A DNA stretch of 64,000 nt from Hippasteria phrygiana (GCA_037893225.1 JAZGUH010000116.1:4216001-4280000); one strand, 5' to 3'. Positions 11,585 to 23,839 are shown, counted from the stretch's first letter. Translations and numbers: made by a program. The notes: generated from the letters alone by a model not told the origin.

Positions 11585-12944
11585 GCCTAACCAAATAATA
11601 TATCATACCAGTTTGAATATTTCAAAACAAAGTTTGCAGACCCAATTTTGTCGCCGTGCAGCTGGCCTGGGGCGCGACCGGTGGAGCTGCGTGATCACTC
11701 GATTGCGCTACGCAATTGCCCTACATCCGGTTGAACGCACAGAAGAATTTGCCGCGCCGATCATCACGCGATTGCAATTCTGCGCAGTCTAGAGATTGCG
11801 CATTAGCCATCCACCGATCGCACCATGCCATGGCCAGTACCTCCATGATGCAACGTTCTGTTGATTACTGCATGATTATAGAGAGTGCTCAGAAACGACA
11901 AACGATTTCACATAAAATGATCTTTGCGACTTTTTCTAAGATCGTTGGTTCTCCACCAAGGCTTCGTTTATACATGGTTCATGGAGGAAGGAACTTCCTC
12001 CATGGTTTATAAGAAAGGAGGTGCGAGGCCACTGACAAAGTTTCACAGGTAAAGGCAGCTGGTACTGCTGCTGCATGGCAAAACCTTTACATCATTAATT
12101 ACATTAAGCGTGACGACCGGGAGGGTAAATGGTGGCAAGGGTCGGCCGTGTGAAGAGTAGGCTGGGCCCACATTTTCACCATTTGCATGCCCTCACAGAC
12201 CTATTTTATTTAAACTTTAACATTTCGGTACATCTGCATATGTGAGGATCTGGAATGTTAACCCCAAATACAGTCAGCGCGCAGCGTACTCGATAATGAG
12301 GTGCCCGGCGACGTTTTATTTGCAGCGAGTTGACGGTCTCGGACCTACGAGAATTCACGAGGTTTTTGCGAGCGTTCGGTAGTGCCTCAAGAAAATAGAT
12401 GGGAAGCCCATTTTCGCTGCAGTTTCCGGCCAACATGGAGTTGTGAGTAAAAATATATTTCTTTCTGCATCGAATAATATAATTTTTTTACATTTTTTTT
12501 TTCGTTGTGAAGGCTGTTTACTAGGCTTGTAAAATGAGGTATGAAAAATATTTGTTTTCAACTACCTGCACGTTTTTGGTGATCCTGACTGTTTCGAGAT
12601 ATTTTGAGATGAAATTTGTCGTTTGCTGGACACTTGAAGAGTTATGCTTTCGATCCGTACTATTTCCATGTCTGCAGGTTCAACGAGCGATTTTAATTTC
12701 GATGCTGAATGTTGGCGAAAATTACACGGGGAAATATCTGATGTCAATGACGTCACTGTGTACGTACGTGGGTGCTATTGCACGATGCGGCGAGAGAAAG
12801 GCATGTCGACAATATGTTCCTGTCCCGTTTCACATGATGTGGCATACATGTTTATGAAATGCAAATTTGGCTGTTATAAAAACATTTAGAATGTTTCTTT
12901 TAAAATGTTTCAGAGTTTCTCGGCCTAGTACTGTGAACTGGGTA
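11585..12944. other. Interval without a supported gene; contains a 25-bp palindrome
   Basis: At 11980-12004 there is an inverted repeat, CATGGAGGAAG and CTTCCTCCATG with a 3-base loop, related to copies at 18001 and 45413. A start-like ATG at 12435 is followed by a strong donor (GTGAGT) after 8 coding bases, but the best acceptor downstream (12678) gives a stop almost at once, so no gene is called. About 12250-12330 matches 14945-14997 in inverted orientation (core CAGTCAGCGCGCAGCG). Confidence 0.5.
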
Positions 12945-13090
12945 ACAGGACAACTCGTACATGTACCTTGGCCAACTCGTACCTTGGATTGGACAACTCG
13001 CACCTTAGACAACTCGTACCTTAGACCATGGAGGAATAAGACACATTCGTTTGCACAACTCGTACCTTGGACAACTCGTACCCTGTTTTA
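12945..13090 (+). repeat. Minisatellite of ~17-bp units (GACAACTCGTACCTTG)
   Basis: About seven imperfect copies of ACAACTCGTACCTTGG-like units occur, split by a short non-repeat piece at about 13027-13052. The repeat makes the apparent open frame at 12867-13091. Confidence 0.8.
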
Positions 13091-15540
13091 AACACGGGTT
13101 TCGATGTGTTTTCATTCCAAGGAATTGCCCACCACTTAAAGACTTATATTACTCTCGAAATGTGTTTAAAATTTAACAAATGGCAAAAAGTGTGCTGTCA
13201 TTGAAGTCCAGTGTGTATGTACGAGTCCATGTATTATAGACAGATTTTTAGAAATGTTGAAACGACTCCGGTTTTGTTGAAACGCACGTACATCAGGCAT
13301 GCAACTTTTCATCGGATCAGCTGATTCCTCGTTTTTCACTTCACACTTATAGTATGCCATTGAAAATTGAAAAACACAAACTCTTGTAAAGATTGGAATT
13401 TCCTCATTTGTTTGTGAGGTTGCATGCCTGGTACATGTACATGTATTATTTTTGTATTGGACATTCCACTGCACAGTCTTCTTTTAATTCTAAAGACCCT
13501 TGTTTTTGCAATTTTGAATCATATCTTTTGGTAGAAAATGCAGTTTACTTGGGCATTTTTCAGCAATGCCATATGCCTCTAAATGTTTTGTGGTTCATTA
13601 ATTTCCCTCAAATCTCAACACCAAAACCTTGCAAAATGTTATGTATTGAAGAACTTATTATTTATTGGTGTTTGATTTAAGTATACATGTAGAAAAACTT
13701 AACATTTAGTTTCACGTTTACTCTTGTAAACACATTTTCATGTCTTTCGACTTAATGTAAAAAGTGTGAAAATGTCATTTCTGCAATGTCTTGTGCCCTT
13801 CTTTGAAATATTATTAATGTTTAAAAGTCTTTCAGTTCCTTGTATACAAAACATTTGTAGCTGCTTGTGAAAATAAAATAAAAGTGAAAATGGTACACAG
13901 GTTTTAGTTGTATTCATTAAAGCATAATTTTCTGTTATTTATTATTAATGTCATCCATGATCTACAACATATGAATGTTATAGGAGTACAAAAATTGATA
14001 GGGTATCTCCCCCCCCCCCTCTTTTTACATGAAATAGCATTGTGGGTAGCCTATATTTACATTTTACAATACTTCTTTTTGCCAAACCCTTCAAAGAAAA
14101 AGTGGTTTCCCTTTTTGTTTTTAATCAGTTTGAGCTAAAACTAAATGAAAAGGAAAATCACAATAATTTCGATTTAACCCCATTTTCAATTCCAGGCTGT
14201 AGAACTTAGGTTGTGGATATATTACATTTGTCATTGAAAAAAAATTGACAAAAATTACAAAAAAGCAGCCTGGCAATCTTTGTGATGTGTTTATAATACA
14301 TCATTTTACATGTACTTTCCCTATTCCGAGAAGACGTGCATTATGCAACGATTTTATTTTCTAGTCTGGCGCCTTTACTCCGCCTTCACATTTTATTATA
14401 AGCCTGTATGTGGAGCAGGGTACCTGACACATGAAAGCGCCCTTGTGTTAAATGTAGCGGTGCCTGATTGGTCAAGATGCAAAGTCGTTTGGGGATATGA
14501 CCAATGAGGACAGCACACTCGTGCCATCCACGTGCTTGCAAAGCTGCGTTGTTTTCCTAATCTGGGCATACGGAATGGACATCATTTTTTAGTGATCCTG
14601 ACTGTTTCGAATAATCAAGAGAACCGTATTTATAAAGATAGGTAACTTAATATTATAGCTTGTCTCCAACCCGTCAGTTTTTTCTGCCCAACTTCGTTTA
14701 GTTTAGAAAAAAGACATTTGTTACCGACAGTAAATTCACTACAACAACGGTCACATTTTCGTTCATATATTTCACAAAATGGACGTTTAAAATTTGAATA
14801 ATCTCACTAAACAATAAGGCTATACCATTTCCAGCCTGTCTTTTAATTAAAATCTTACTTTTAAAGACACGTTAACTGGAAAATGAATTTCGAAAAGGAG
14901 ATCTCCAATCTCATGAATATGCATTTACCGAGCGTTTTGTGCATACGCTGCAAATAAACGAAAGCACTTTTCAGCACGCTGCGCGCTGACTGAATATTTA
15001 GTAGATTTATTAACCTGTGCCCCATGGCCCTTTTCAACTCGCGGAAGTGCGCAGATCGGCGCTAAACTCGTTGTGGGATTCCTCTATGTAGGCCTGATTT
15101 TCTATTTAATTTTTACTCTTTTACTTGTCCCCACCTCCCCTCTTCATTTCCTGCAGTTAGCCCCGTTTACCCCCCCCCCCCCCCCCCAAAAAAAGAAAAA
15201 GTATATTACTATTATGTTATGTTATGGACTGACCTTTCAACTTAAAATAGGACAAACCTTCAATGACAGAATAATAATTTATATTTCTCAATTTGTTAAA
15301 AGTGAATACACTGTAGTTACTTACTACACTGGTAGAATTTTCAATAAAATTAACCAACTTCAATAAATAAAAAAAGTCCATATGTAAAGTACATGTAATG
15401 TAAAACAAATAATAAGGTTCAATATACAGGTAGTTGCTGTACTGGTAAAAACTTAAAATTAGCCAACTAAAAATAATCAAATAAAAAAATCGAGAAATAA
15501 AGCTAGAAAATAACATCAAAAAAGCTAGAGTACTCAAAAA
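13091..15540. other. AT-rich interval with possible 3' end and CCAAT-type signals
   Basis: No gene is supported. A polyadenylation-like AATAAAATAAA lies at about 13872. Two CCAAT boxes in opposite orientation (TGATTGGTCA near 14465 and TGACCAATGA near 14498) could mark a promoter, but no first exon is evident. C runs occur at about 14011-14019 and 15171-15187. Confidence 0.4.
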
Positions 15541-15930
15541 TAGCCTTAATCAATTTAAATAAATGAGAAAATTTAATAAGAAATAAAGTTCACCATAACT
15601 TTAAAAAAGATGAAGTAATTCAAAATATATTTTGTAAGAAAAGGCAATGAATGGGGGAAATTAAGGAAAACAACTACAACTTTAGGAAATAAAGCCGATA
15701 AATGACTTTAAAAGGCATGAATACATTAAAATAACCTTAATAATTTAAATAAATGGAAACTGATGAAAAATTAAGGTCATCATAACTTAAAAGTAATTCA
15801 AAATATCTTTTATAACGGCAATAAATGCCGAAAATAGAAAAAATATATATAAAGCATAAAATGCAATAAAAGAGCAAAATTATGCAAAAAAGAGTTGATA
15901 AAAAGATTAATAAGAAATGAAATAAAAGCT
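15541..15930 (+). repeat. AT-rich degenerate tandem repeat, ~180-bp unit
   Basis: Two loosely matching units share AAATAAATG, AATAAAG, CATAACTT and AAGTAATTCAAAATAT in the same order. The repeat lies directly downstream (in transcription sense) of the minus-strand BEN-domain exon. Confidence 0.5.
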
Positions 15931-15957
15931 GAAGGACTTGTACTCAAATAACTGAAC

Positions 15958-16955
15958 CTAATCCACATGTTTCCTTTTCATGCCAATCTTTCGACACTTA
16001 GAGTTCACACTCTCCCTGAGCTGCCGCAATGAAGCTGCACCAGTCGTTCCTGGCCATTCCCTATCTGCTTGCGCCAGAATGGACTGAAATTTGTCATTTG
16101 CCACCAAGGACTCCTTCAACGTATGCCCTCCCCCTGGCTTTGATACAAGCCCTCCGTTAAAGTTCGCCTTTTGCAGCTCCTCCTCGCTGAAAACGGCAGA
16201 CATCAGTTTAAAAACCAAGGCCTACCCGCTGGATGTACGAAAAAAACACTCTTCGTACACCTTTCGCTTCATCTCAAGTGGATAACGTTCGTTGCCAATA
16301 GTTGCGTAATAATCATTGGACTTCAAAAAGGATGGCTCGCGGGTGGGTCCAACTGCTCTCCCCCGACTCATTTCTGCCAAAACATTGGCAATAATGTCAA
16401 TGTTCATATTCAGATTGTTGATGGCCCAGAGCGTCTCATCTTGCTTGGCCTCGACAGAAGAAAGACGCTTGAAGATGTCTGCATAGTTGATGCCAAGCGG
16501 CATTGCCAACATGGCGGACAGGTCCGATAGTTCAAGCCCGTCTTGTGGTGAGGAAGGCGGTGGAACGAATTGCACCGGTGATGTGACCGGGGTGCTGCAG
16601 GTTGTCCTGGACGAAACTGCCGGGGATGGAGGAGCTTGGAGACGGGCTTGAGGCGGTGGCGTGGGGTCATGGGAGATGGCTGAAGATGGTGGCGGTGGCG
16701 GTGGCGTGGGAGCCCGGGGAATGGCTGGAGATGCTGGCGGTGGCGTGGGAGACCGGGGAATGGCTGGAGATGCTGGCGGTGGCGTGGAGATGGCTGGAGA
16801 TGCTGGCGGTGGCGTGGAGATGACTGGAGCCGGTGGTGGTGTGGGGGCTCGGGTGCAGAGGATCGATGGAGGAGTGCCCTTTCGCACAAGGGAGATGAGG
16901 GGTTCGTCATCATCATCATCATCATCATCGGACGCTAACAACCTTGGCTTTCGGT
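15958..16955 (-). pseudogene. BEN-domain protein, 3' exon, with one in-frame stop
   Basis: BEN domains bind DNA or chromatin partners, often in transcriptional repressors. Read on the minus strand, the exon begins after an acceptor (CTATATACAG) at about 16955 and has eight consecutive aspartates. A long proline-rich linker of TPPPAPV/SPAI repeats follows, then a short amphipathic segment (KRLSSVEAKQDETLWAINNL). A C-terminal block contains VFSEEELQKANFNGG, LVANDKF and SVNSKCRKIG, the pattern expected of a BEN fold. The frame ends at the stop at 15958-15960. A TAG at 16222-16224 breaks the same frame just before the BEN core, with no frame change on either side. It could be a nonsense allele, a sequencing error or real decay. 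A likely 5' exon lies at 19335-19503, but the splice phases differ, so at least one exon is missing between them. Confidence 0.6.
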
Positions 16956-17267
16956 GCTGTATATAGGAGAATAAAAAAATCAGGACATGTACATATACAG
17001 TAATAAAGTTTAGCGTAACTTTTAAAAATGCGCTCTCATGCATTATGAAGTCTTCACGGCGTATCAATAAAGTTCTGCGTGCCTTAAATTTGTTTTGCCC
17101 ACAATTTACGAAAACGCAAATTCATGAATCAACACTTGGGTTAATATAGCTGAGCATACTCCGGAAAACGGGAAACGTTCTGTCCCTCATTTTGATGTGT
17201 TTAGACCTATACTCAAAAATTGCGAAACTTATGAAATGCTGAGCTCAGGGTTCTCCTCACGTACAAA

Positions 17268-17352
17268 CTTGCGTATCGGCCCGATACGCAATTATTTCTG
17301 CCCGATACGCAAAAAAACCGCCGATACCCATTTTTTCATCCCCGATACGCAC
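17268..17352 (+). repeat. Short repeat of CCCGATACGCA words
   Basis: Four or five copies of a CGATACGC core (GCGTATCGG, CCCGATACGCA, CCGATACCC, CCCCGATACGC) lie within 85 bp. The first two form an inverted pair. Confidence 0.65.
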
Positions 17353-18110
17353 AATAGTACGGCTCAGTATTATCTTACATGATGCAGGTCCATTGCATGG
17401 CGTGAGGCCTAGCTTGCAATTTTACATGTCCGGCGAAATCTAGACGAAAAAGCAGTAAATCTTCCTACATTTTCCGTGTCGTACACGCGACGTACACCGT
17501 GCAGATACGTACACATCGCACCACCATGCACAACGCGTGGCCACACAGTACATGTATCGGCACCACACACACGAGTTCCTCGTGGTCGGTGTCGCCCCAA
17601 ATCTGAACCTCCGTTGTAGGACAATTCTTCGTGCACGCACCTTCCTGTGCGCGTGCGCGCGTGTGTTCTCTTGGTGCCGGTCGTGTGCTCAATACGCTAA
17701 GCAGGGGCAACTTTTATGAGGGTTAAAATTTTGCACTACACCATTTGCAGTGCTTACAAGATCGACCCCACGCACGTCAGGTTTTTTTTCATGGCCGTAG
17801 TTCTTTGTATTAAAGGCATTTACGATGGGGACGAGATTGTTGGACGTTGCCAAGTCACCACGTTTTTGTCTCGCGCGTGGCGGAAAAGCAATCAAAAATA
17901 GGGTCCTTTTTTAAACCAATACATAACATCAGCGGTCCGTGCGCGCCGCGCATGGAAACCCATATTACTTGCAACTGATTTTAATGGAAACTATTTTAAC
18001 CATGGAGGAAGGTTCCTTCCTCCATGTTTTAACGAAAGGCCTAATTTTGTAAAATTAATAATATTAACGTTAGTTTCAATATTTTAATTGAATTTTTTTC
18101 ACATGAATTT
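17353..18110. other. Interval without a supported gene; palindrome at 18001-18026
   Basis: A GTGT/CACA- and GCGC-rich stretch (about 17460-17700) opens several overlapping frames on both strands that are not credible genes. At 18001-18026 lies the perfect palindrome CATGGAGGAAGG-TT-CCTTCCTCCATG, related to those at 11980 and 45413. Confidence 0.5.
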
Positions 18111-19334
18111 TTAAAAACCACACAATGATTTATTTACAGCATTCTAAAAACGGGCTAACCGCCCACGGGGGAACCGCTGGCCAATTGGGGTTGTCTTGAA
18201 AATATTGTCAAGAGTTCCAGGAACATTCCTTGATCTTGATGCATACTGAGCGCTGCATGCAATAATGATCGGCGAATAGCGTGAATGGATCGAATAATTC
18301 CCACTCATGAAAGCATACGAAAATTTCGCACAGCTTTAATTTTGGCTTCTTGTGATCAGCAAAGAGTACAATAAAGGATGATTTCCTTTGACTGATCCTC
18401 CTGTTTCAACCATGGCATATGTTTCTGCCATTTTCCAACGGTGAAATTCGACGGTACATGTACTTTCAACATTTTATGCATTGCAAGTAGTCAGTACAGT
18501 ATGCAGCGTACGTGCGTCAAACGTGATCGTGTCACCATGGAGCATATAGTTCATGTCGGCATAACGAACGCCGTAAGGTGTATGTGGTTTGTGAACGTCT
18601 GCGCCCACATGGTACTGTACCGAACTACACGTACTAATCTCCACACAAAGCTGCAGCAACCTCGTTTCCCAAACTGTCCTTGAAAAGAAACCGCAGACTG
18701 ACTGGGGGTGAGATTGCGCCAGCGTGTTGAATGGATCGGATAAAAACAGTGGGCGAGTTCGATTTATTAAATCATTTTACATCCAAAGTTAAAGTTTCCG
18801 TCGTCACCGCACTTGGTATGGTAGGGGTGACGAGCGTCGGCCGTTTTTCTGCATGATCTTATGAGAAATATTCATTCGCAAAACTGCTAATCGTTTTCAA
18901 GTTTGTCTCGCTTTTTGTTAAAAATGTATTGCCTTTTGCGATGCGAATACAGCTATTTCCATCACTGAGTGTATGCACTTTTGTTTTCGTAGGGGCCTTG
19001 GTTGAACCTTTGGTTATTGCAGCGCGCCGCGGCGGCTCGCCTTGTATAAATGTAGCACAGCGCGCCACAGCGCGCCGCAGCGCGCTTCGTATGTTCTCAT
19101 TTACATAACAATCGTTATAATGAGCTGGAGGCTGGTCTGGGCGCCGGGCTGCGCCGCACTTTGAGGTGAAAACCCAGCCTTGAAAAAAGCGCTGTGCTGC
19201 GCCGCAGCGGCTCTCGCCGCGCCGAGTAAAATAATACTGGTATTGGGCCTTAAACAATCCACACCTTTCGCAAATAGAAAAGGGACAGATTATAGCCTAC
19301 AACCGGAATTGTTTAGGTTTTACTTTAAACTTAC
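18111..19334. other. Gene-poor start of the duplicated unit with a GC-rich block
   Basis: Nothing coding is supported. About 19016-19230 is a striking GC-rich island of GCGCGCCGCAG-type words with local inverted repeats (CAGCGCGCC, GGCGCGGCG). If the BEN gene is real, this island lies in its first intron. It recurs at 27465-27679. Confidence 0.5.
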
Positions 19335-19503
19335 GTTTAGGTTGAACAACTCGGGCCTTGTATGTACCGGACTTGTATGTCACAGCCACAACTGCTCCTT
19401 CCTCGAGTGGATCCTTGGACTTGATCCTGCTCCGCCTGACGAGTTCCACAACACCAGCATACCTTGCAGGGGTCATCCAGCATACTTCAACAAATTTGTC
19501 CAT
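19335..19503 (-). CDS. Candidate 5' exon of the BEN-domain gene (copy 1)
   Basis: On the minus strand an ATG at 19501-19503 opens MDKFVEVCWMTPARYAGVV, then LEEGAVVAVTYKSGTYKARV. It reaches a consensus donor (AAAC|GTAAGT) at 19335. The block looks like a small beta-rich N-terminal module, of the kind I recall ahead of BEN domains in invertebrate proteins. That association is from memory and unverified. The exon ends in phase 1, whereas the acceptor at 16955 needs phase 0. Confidence 0.45.
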
Positions 19504-20187
19504 TCTCGTTCGGAGATCAGAAAGAGAGGTTTCGCATGCAGTAATATCAGGAAAGTGATTCCTGGCTAGTGAGCACTGTGCTTTTTAAACACATTACCAG
19601 GCCAAGTTAGGTCATCACAATAAGATCAAGAGCAATCGGCAGTAATACAAAGTTGGAAGCCGAAGTCATGCCTGTGTATTGTCGTGACTTTAAAAGTCGC
19701 CGGACGTTGCCGCTATAAAGCCACGCGGGCTTAGTATGTTGTGGCTTTATAAAGGTTGCCGACTTCATGTGTCATTAGGTTCGTTACTATATAGTAAGCA
19801 CGCATCATGCCGACAGCTAATAACTCAATAACGTGTGATTGTTAAAATGATAATAGACGAAATGGCAGGTCCCCTTAGGAAAACAAGTGCACTTGGAAGT
19901 AAGCACTGTGATAAATATTGTATCATTTCAATTGTATTTTATCTTTATTCAGTTGTGTGTGCAAGTTACAAATGAAAATACATTGTTAAACCCAGTATGC
20001 GTCCATGCATCAATAGCTATAGCTTGTCCAATATGAAGGCGCTCAACAAATCATTTTTATTCATTTTCTGGCAATTTTGCCCTTCACAACCCTATTGTAT
20101 AACACAGAGTTCGAATTCGTCTCTTTGTGAAAACTCAGAAATGAGAACTTTAACGGCCGTTTCGGTTTGATGCGTGTCAATAATTGT
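19504..20187. other. Interval upstream of the candidate BEN 5' exon
   Basis: No gene is seen. A short inverted element occupies about 19660-19760: GTGACTTTAAAAGTCGCCGG and TGTGGCTTTATAAAG share mirrored GCCGAC and GTCGGC-like edges. This stretch would hold the BEN promoter if the gene is real, but no TATA or initiator can be assigned. Confidence 0.35.
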
Positions 20188-20745
20188 CTCTTCGTGAAAA
20201 CCAAAAATCAATTTTCTGGCAATTTTGCCCTTCTCAGCCAGAGCGTATAATATGGAGCTTTTACACAGATAATTCAAATGGTCTCTTCGTTGAACTTAAA
20301 ATACGGTTTTTGGTAATTTTTCCCCTTCCTTAATTACTGTAATTAGAAAATTTAAACAGATTATGTCAAAACTTTACTAAGTTGTTGGTAACGATGAATT
20401 TAATCGATTTCCGAGAAGAAAACAATCGAAAAAGTGACGATTTTTGCCAAATTTCTCTCTTCGTGAAAACCAAAAATCAATTTTCTGGCAATTTTGCCCT
20501 TCTCAGCCAGAGCGTATAATATGGAGCTTTTACACAGATAATTCAAATGGTCTCTTCGTTGAACTTAAAAAACGGTTTTTGGTAATTTTCCCCCTTCCTT
20601 AATTACTGTAATTAGAAAATTCAAACAGATTCTGTCAAAACTTTAAGTTGTTGGTAACGATGAATTTAATCGATTTCCGAGAAGAAAACAATCGAAAAAG
20701 TGACGATTTTTGCCAAATTTCTCTCTTCGTGAAAAACTCTGACGA
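20188..20745 (+). repeat. Tandem repeat, ~269-bp unit, two copies plus partial
   Basis: CTCTTCGTGAAAACCAAAAA at 20188 recurs at 20457, and the following ~250 bp match almost perfectly (including TTTTCTGGCAATTTTGCCC and CAGCCAGAGCGTATAATATG). A partial, more diverged unit precedes at about 20050. The array recurs at 28637-29194. Confidence 0.85.
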
Positions 20746-21595
20746 AATGCAAAGCGAACATAACATCCCTATATATTAAAAACCATTCGCGGGATCGGGA
20801 ATCGCGGCAAAAAATTGCCAACACTGAATAATATTCGACAAATGAATTCGCATGGCGAAAACTATAATGTAGCCTATCGACAAGGGGAAAAGACGACAAG
20901 GAAAAGTAAACCAGTGATAAAAAAGTCTTTATAAGTACATGTAAAGGTATTCACCCTATTTACTTCATAAAACCAACAATTCGTGAATGCAGATCTTGTT
21001 TGTGAAATTGTGGCCGGAATGAACACTTTAGGCTTGTTCATACTTGTGCAAAGCAAACATCTTTTTGTGGCGTAACGGCGCCGCGCGCTGCGTGCGTGTT
21101 GCGTTGAATTTGTAAAAGTTCACCTTTTATTCACCTCGGTGACTTGAATTTTGCAGCGAATGGACGTCAAATTTGCTTTGCATTCGCATGAAATTTGAAC
21201 TGCCATACAGTATAATAGCACAGTAAAATTGTGATGTACATTATCTAGATCAAGGAAAGGGCGAAGTGGAGCTGCGTCCGTTTTAATTCAACTCTGTAGA
21301 GCATACCGTACGCCTATACACTTTTTGTGTATTTTTTCCTCAATCTATCCCAAGTATAAAGCCCAAAGGCCGCAAGATACTTGCGGTTTTGCCGGTCGGT
21401 ATTCTGCGGACTGGCCACCATGTGAGGTAACTATTCATATTTAAATGAGCCGTTCTGGAACTGAGACTGGCCTGGCGCGTCTGCGGAAGAACGGGAATAT
21501 TCATATCTTTTGATATGTAAATTATCGTTCCGGACGGGGCCAGTCCGGGTTGTTAAGGGCTCTTTTGTTCAAATTGGTCTTGGGGATCCCGCAGA
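20746..21595. other. Interval with a short inverted-repeat element near 21409-21550
   Basis: No gene is supported. CGGACTGGCC near 21409 and GGCCAGTCCG near 21541 are inverted, with related palindromic words between them (CCGTTCTGG, GATATGTAAATTATCG), which suggests a MITE-like insertion just upstream of the LINE. It recurs in the second copy at about 29858-30000. Confidence 0.4.
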
Positions 21596-23839
21596 TTGGA
21601 CGGGGCGCGGAACAGTCAGTCAATTTCAAGATGCCGCCTAAGATGGAAAGCAATCAGAAATAAAATCATCCACTTAGTCTCGAAAGCAAAAAAAACCTAT
21701 TACCATCACCGGGTTCAGAAGATGAAGACTTCTAATCCAGCATCATGGTATCGGGAAATACGCGTTATAGGGTCCACCCCCTGCCCTTCAATAATACCAC
21801 CACCTAGGGTAGACCCAGCAAACACAAAACAAGTTGCTGACAGCATAAATGATTATTTCATATCGATTGTGAAAGATATCCCACCGCTGAACACAGAATC
21901 CCTGCCAGCATACCTACCTGCATTGGAACCTTGTCCTGTACTTCAGGAGTGGGACATCTTTAACCATCTTAAGCGAATCAACTGCAGGAAGGCCGGGGGA
22001 CCCGATGGCATACCAGCGCAAATTATTCGTGAATTTGCTTATAAACTTAGCAAGCCTCTCACCGAAATCCTGAATAGCTCTTATCAACAAGGTGAGGTCC
22101 CCACTCAGTGGAAACAAGCAATAGTTGTTCCAGTACCAAAGACCAATCAGCCAATTTGGAACAAGGTGCGACCAGTGTCACTTACAGACCATTTTGCTAA
22201 GCTAGCAGAAACCTTTGTGACCAAATGGATTCTAGCGGACATAGAGGAGAAATTGGATCCCAACCAATTTGGTAACCGTAAAGGTGTTTCGACATCACAT
22301 TATTTAGTTAAATTAATAAACACCCTGTATGCCCATGCAGAAACCCGCAAAAGCTACAGTGCTGTAGTAGTAACAGATTTCAGTAAGGCATTTGACTTAA
22401 TTGACCACAATATTATTAGTAAATTACTACAGCTTGGTGTAAGGCCATCAGTAATACCTTGGGTCTGCGGCTTCTTGGATAGAAGATCGCAGTGTGTTCG
22501 TTACAAAAACGAATGCTTGGAATTCCGTGTTCTACAAGGAGGCGTCCCACAGGGAACCAAACTTGGACCACTCTGTTTCCTGGCACAAATCAATGATGCG
22601 ATTCGTGAGCCTCAACAGGAAATGTGCACCTTTAAATATGTGGATGACGTGACAATGGTCGAGAGTAAGCGGGCGAATGAGCCTGGTCACATGCAAACTT
22701 TACTGGATGACTTTAGCGATTGGTCAGTGCAGAACAATAAAATGCTAAAGAAGTTAAATTTACAAAGGGTATGAGCGTTCATTGTTGGAATATGCTGTTC
22801 CCGTATGGTCCGCTGGTTTAACCACAAAACAAATAGAGAGCTTAAAAAGGGTCCAAAAGTGTGCCCTCAGAATTATCCTTGGCGCTTTCTATACAACATA
22901 TCAAGATGCCCTCAAATTAGCAAAATTGAAAACACTCCAAGAACGTAGGAAGGATATTTGTACAAAATTTGCAACTGAAATAGCCAAGTCCAATACTTTT
23001 AAGGACTGGCTACCAAAACAAAGAGGTGATCAGATGGATTACAGTTTGAGAAATAGTAAACCAATTTATTTAAGTGATGTGTAAAACCAGCAGGTATAAA
23101 AATACATGTACATGTACATGTAGTTCAATACCATACTAAACTGTTGAATGAACATTAATACATGAAAGTGGGTACTGGTGCAATACATGCAGTATGCTAA
23201 TTTTTCATTCCAATCCTTTTAAAGTTTTGCTTTTATTACTGTGACTTATGATGATGTTTCTTTCATAATTTCTGTTTTAACTTTTAGAATGTTATTATTT
23301 TTGGTCGGTCGGTTGGATCAATTTCCTTATACTTGTATTAATTGGTATTTGTTTAGATTATTTTTCCTAGATTGTTTCTGTGATTTTAATGATTTCTTAA
23401 AAATTAATCTACAGTAGTTGTATGCTCTCGTAGTGTGGGAGCCCGCTCTCCAGGGGGTGGGTCTCTTCTCGGGCCACTCCGGGGAGTGAGTCTCTTGTAG
23501 AGACTGCTCGGGGAGGGTGGGGGCCGCCCAGGGGGTGGGGTTTCCACTCTTTCGCGGGGCCATGTGAGGGACAACTTGTCTCTTATGTGGCTCCTCGGGG
23601 GAGTGGAGGTTTCGCTCTTTTCGGGTGGTTTTTGCTCTTTTTTCGAGTGGTTTTCACTCTTTTTGGGTGGTTTGGGAGAGGATTCGCTCTTTTGGGGGTT
23701 GGGTTTTTCACTCTTTTACATTGGGAGAGTATAGTTTGTTTTGTAATTCTATGTTGTATTTTAAGTGGGTTCTTTTTTAGTGTAAAAATTTACACAATTT
23801 AACCCTTGGCTACAAGATCAATTTGTTAAATAAACCATC

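Noticed and set aside
12435..12760. A host gene starting at ATG 12435 with a strong donor
   Set aside because: Splicing to the best acceptor (12678) gives a stop within a few codons, and the alternative phases do not match.
16410..16966. Other long frames opposite and beside the BEN exon (172 codons minus, 101 codons plus)
   Set aside because: These are shadows of the proline-rich repeat. Only one frame leads into the aspartate run and the BEN motifs.
18859..19257. A 132-codon minus-strand protein
   Set aside because: It is driven by the GC-rich repetitive block, has no recognisable motif and overlaps an equally long plus-strand frame.
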